From the NCBI GenBank assembly GCA_030761205.1, contig JAULJL010000004.1:35746172-35810171 (forward strand): DNA of 64,000 nt, written 5' to 3'. Positions within the stretch are counted from its first letter, which is position 1. The number at the start of each line of letters is the position of its first letter. Shown piece after piece: positions 61,401 to 64,000 of the stretch. Both the position numbers and the translations under genes were made by a program. This DNA is from Fremontodendron californicum (taxonomy: Eukaryota > Streptophyta > Magnoliopsida > Malvales > Malvaceae). A model generated the notes under the pieces. That model worked only from the letters and a program-made list of their open reading frames with translations, searched no databases and was not told where the DNA came from.

Positions 61401-63795
61401 ATGCTAAACTAGCAAAAATGGTAAGCAAAAATAAATGATCCACGATCAGTTTTCACTATTTTTTAAATGACTCACAGATATATCTTCAAAGTCTCCAGGA
61501 TTGTTGTGTAGCTGCTCCATCCGCATGAGCTTTCTGTAATTTTTCTCAAGTCCGGCACGTTTTAGAAGAAAAGGTCGTGTAAGGGGCTTCCCAGAGCCAG
61601 TGAACCTTCCCTGCAGAGATACAATTGTCTCTGCAGCTGCAATTTGAGCAGCAGGCAGTTCTGAATTTCTGAGGCATGAAATGAGGGTATCTATTGCCTC
61701 TTCACGATAAATGCTCATCTTTCTTGGCTCAACCTGCAAAGCAAGATATTACTTATTAGTTTAATGCTACCATCTAAGCAATTGTGAAACATTACTGCAG
61801 AAATAAACAAATCCTAAAGCCTATAGATACAGATTTCTTATATGTTAAATTCTGAGGGAGATCTTAGGTCCAAACCAGAAGATCAAGTTGGAGTAGGAGA
61901 CCCGCCACAATAGGACATTGGTCTTGAGGCGCTGTCTGTAAATAAACTAGGAGAGTATGCATTGTACTAAAAGCACCTTCATCCCTGATAATGTTGAGAA
62001 CTTGCTCATTGAATGTCCTCCTGGAGAAAACCATATAATAAAAATTCATTCATGCGGGCATTGGTTCAAGTTTCATTAACAAAAAAAAAAAAGTAATAAT
62101 AATGTATATTGAGTCACTGACTAAAAAACAACGATAAATGTACCTGTTTAATTTGACTAACTCAGAAAAAAAGTAAACTATCTCAAATCGTTCTTCATCG
62201 CTTGTGCCCATGAAGCTTTCTAAAACTGGAGCCAACTGAGCTTTATCAGCTACGATGTTTCTGCATTTACCATCTCGCTGTATGCATCTTCGTAAGATAC
62301 CAACTGCAGCAATCCTCTCAACTGCCCATTCAGCTTCCAAGCTGCCAACAATACTTTCAATCACTTTTGAAGAAACAATTGTACTGATAATATAAGAAGC
62401 AACATTCTCTTCATTTCTCTGAAGAATTTGTCGCAATAAGAGAACAGAAGCTGTTTTTGGCTTCAAACACATTTTAAGCAAATCATCATCTCTCCCCTTT
62501 ATAACAGCTAGGAGGGATTCCACTACATTCATCTCCACTAGGCTAGTGGTTGAAGGTTGTAACAGATATATTAGCACAACAGCCTCCTCCAACCCTTCCT
62601 TAAATAGAGCCACAATACGTTCTACATCTGAGTCAACTCGAGTAAGTGTATGGATCACAGCTTCATCTCTTGACCCCAGTTCACACAGGAGAAAAAAAGT
62701 GGCTTTCAGCACCTGGAGGTCGACAGAATTGAAAAGGATCTCCACAAATCCATTGATTACTGGAGGTTTTGAGAGCATAGTTAGAATATCTGGTTCTATA
62801 TTCATGTCTTGCCAAAATCTCTCTATTTGGAGAACAGCACTTTCCGATTCCTTCAGAATTTCAGACATACAAAGATTGGTAATTGCTTGGCGTAACTCAT
62901 TGATAGTTCTATCCATGGTGGCCTGGCTTATGACACTATTAGGAGAAGTTGCAGGAACTACTGACTTGATCATTGGCTCATCGGTTTCTACATCTTGTTG
63001 ATTCTCAGACTGGTGTGGGACTGGACCTGGATTCTTTTCTTGCCAGCTCGCGATGAGCCTCTTGAGTACATAATTTGTTTTAGGCAGCTGAGTGCTATGT
63101 AGATTGTGGCGGGTGATTGGACATGTTGAGTTTCCTCGATCCAGCCATTCCTGGATTGCTCTACGCTCATATGTCTGACCTGTCTCAAGGGTGACTGGAT
63201 CATCAAATAAATGGCTTGTGATGGGGCAAACAAAATCCTTTGGAGGTGTATGTTTCCCACTGCCTGGGGGGTTACCATTATCTGCCATTAGATAATTAGG
63301 AGAGCTGATAGATAGCCAAGAAGAATCCAAATATCAGAAAGTGAAGTAGACAATGTAAAGATGATTGCTAATTTTCTATTTTACATACCGACTGGAATCA
63401 TCAAAGACAGGCTGCTTTTGTTTTTGTGTTAGGCTCTTTTCATATTCCAACAATGCATTTTCCCTGTTGTTTTCCTACAAGACACAAAACATATATATTT
63501 CAAAACTAAAATACCTGCATAGTTGTTTCAGTCAGGGGTGGAGGAGATTTCTTTTCTTGATTTTAACGATTATTACCTCCATGTCGGCATCAGATTCCGA
63601 GGAACAAGAGTTGGCCTCGGAAAGAGACTCCAGTTCAGAATCAGAGTTTAAATTGGAGGATGTTATCAATGTCCTAGAATTTTGTTTTTTAAGGATATTT
63701 AGAGAGACTCTCTGAGGATAAAATGGTGGAGACTTGGATTTGCTGCTGCTGCTGCTATAAAATTCAACCGACCTTTCTCCTTCAGCCCATATTGG
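58479..63795 (-). CDS. LIN: U-box/WD40 E3 ubiquitin ligase of the LIN/CERBERUS family, N-terminus outside window
   Basis: Fifteen exons seen: 63795-63577, 63474-63389, 63304-62144, 62020-61876, 61733-61476, 61332-61026, 60721-60597, 60500-60384, 59753-59622, 59545-59423, 59303-59193, 59105-58959, 58857-58612 and the last, 58496-58479, coding only AWGWS (14 listed here plus upstream exons beyond the edge). The visible 1,064 residues show a U-box (about 122-195, FVCPITSHLFDDPVTLETGQ, then TYERRAIQEWLDRGNSTCPI), an armadillo-like helical region, and a C-terminal WD40 propeller (GHSDGTIK, SGSLDKTAR, CHDNSIQ, GTSDGRIQ). The family ubiquitinates unknown targets; in legumes LIN is required for rhizobial infection threads, and homologues exist in non-legumes. 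Phases are consistent at every junction. The known family length is near 1,480 aa, so roughly 400 N-terminal residues lie to the right of the window. Confidence 0.95.
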
Positions 63796-64000
63796 CTGCG
63801 TGAATTGAAGGATAAGTCATTGACCTTTGAGCAACAAACAGGACTAAGCTAAGAATTGTCAAATTGAATTCAGAGAATTAGGCTTTCACACAGAAAGTTA
63901 TGCATCCATTAACCAAAAATGACAAAGAATTAATAACCCACTTTTTGAATACCTATAGCCAAAATATGCAGTGCAGAAGAGATCATAATGATAACTTTTG
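63796..64000. other. Probable LIN intron at the window edge
   Basis: Minus-strand AT-rich sequence ending in the acceptor cacgcag at 63796-63802. No additional exon of LIN is recognised before the edge. Confidence 0.5.

Noticed and set aside
63365..63715. 116-codon plus-strand frame containing a Ser/Glu-rich segment
   Set aside because: Antisense shadow of two LIN exons whose minus-strand phases join correctly.

Overview
The window is nuclear DNA from a flowering plant, almost certainly a eudicot. The genes are split by many GT-AG introns, the intergenic DNA is very AT-rich, and MULE, LINE and MITE remnants are present. It also carries a mitochondrial insertion and plant-only families: type II ROP GTPase, CDKF kinase, TCX/CPP proteins, U-box/WD40 LIN. 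I cannot name the species. Gene models were assembled by hand by joining exons at splice sites with consistent phase.

Layout. 1-2684 (-): a MULE (Mutator-like) transposase gene cut by the window edge. 2934-4137: a 97-bp tandem array. 4566-4801: a nested palindrome block of four hairpins. 4802-7560: AT-rich DNA. 7580-14027 (-): a TCX5/6-type CXC DNA-binding protein with a GC-AG intron. 15076-19338 (-): a RanBP2-type zinc-finger, Arg/Ser/Gly-rich RNA-binding protein. About 19730-23160: a mitochondrial insertion (NUMT) with an intact-looking rps14 reading frame and a MITE inserted into it. 25670-31087 (+): a plastidic glucose transporter 2-like sugar carrier with 13 coding exons. 32185-34768 (-): CDKF;1, a CDK-activating-kinase kinase. 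35191-40177 (+): a full-length but mutated L1-type LINE bounded by a target duplication. 42966-45470 (-): a type II ROP GTPase (ROP9/RAC7-like). 49255-50801 (-): a type II peroxiredoxin. 55045-56737 (-): an uncharacterised 411-aa plant protein. 58479-63795 (-): a U-box/WD40 E3 ligase of the LIN/CERBERUS family, with its N-terminus outside the window.

The genes are housekeeping or regulatory and do not form an operon-like system. From memory, TCX5, an RNA-binding zinc-finger protein, CDKF;1 and ROP9 are close neighbours on Arabidopsis chromosome 4, so this looks like a conserved collinear block with a sugar transporter and transposons interleaved. The most unusual structures are the nested alternating palindrome, the 97-bp array beside the MULE gene, and the NUMT with its internal MITE.
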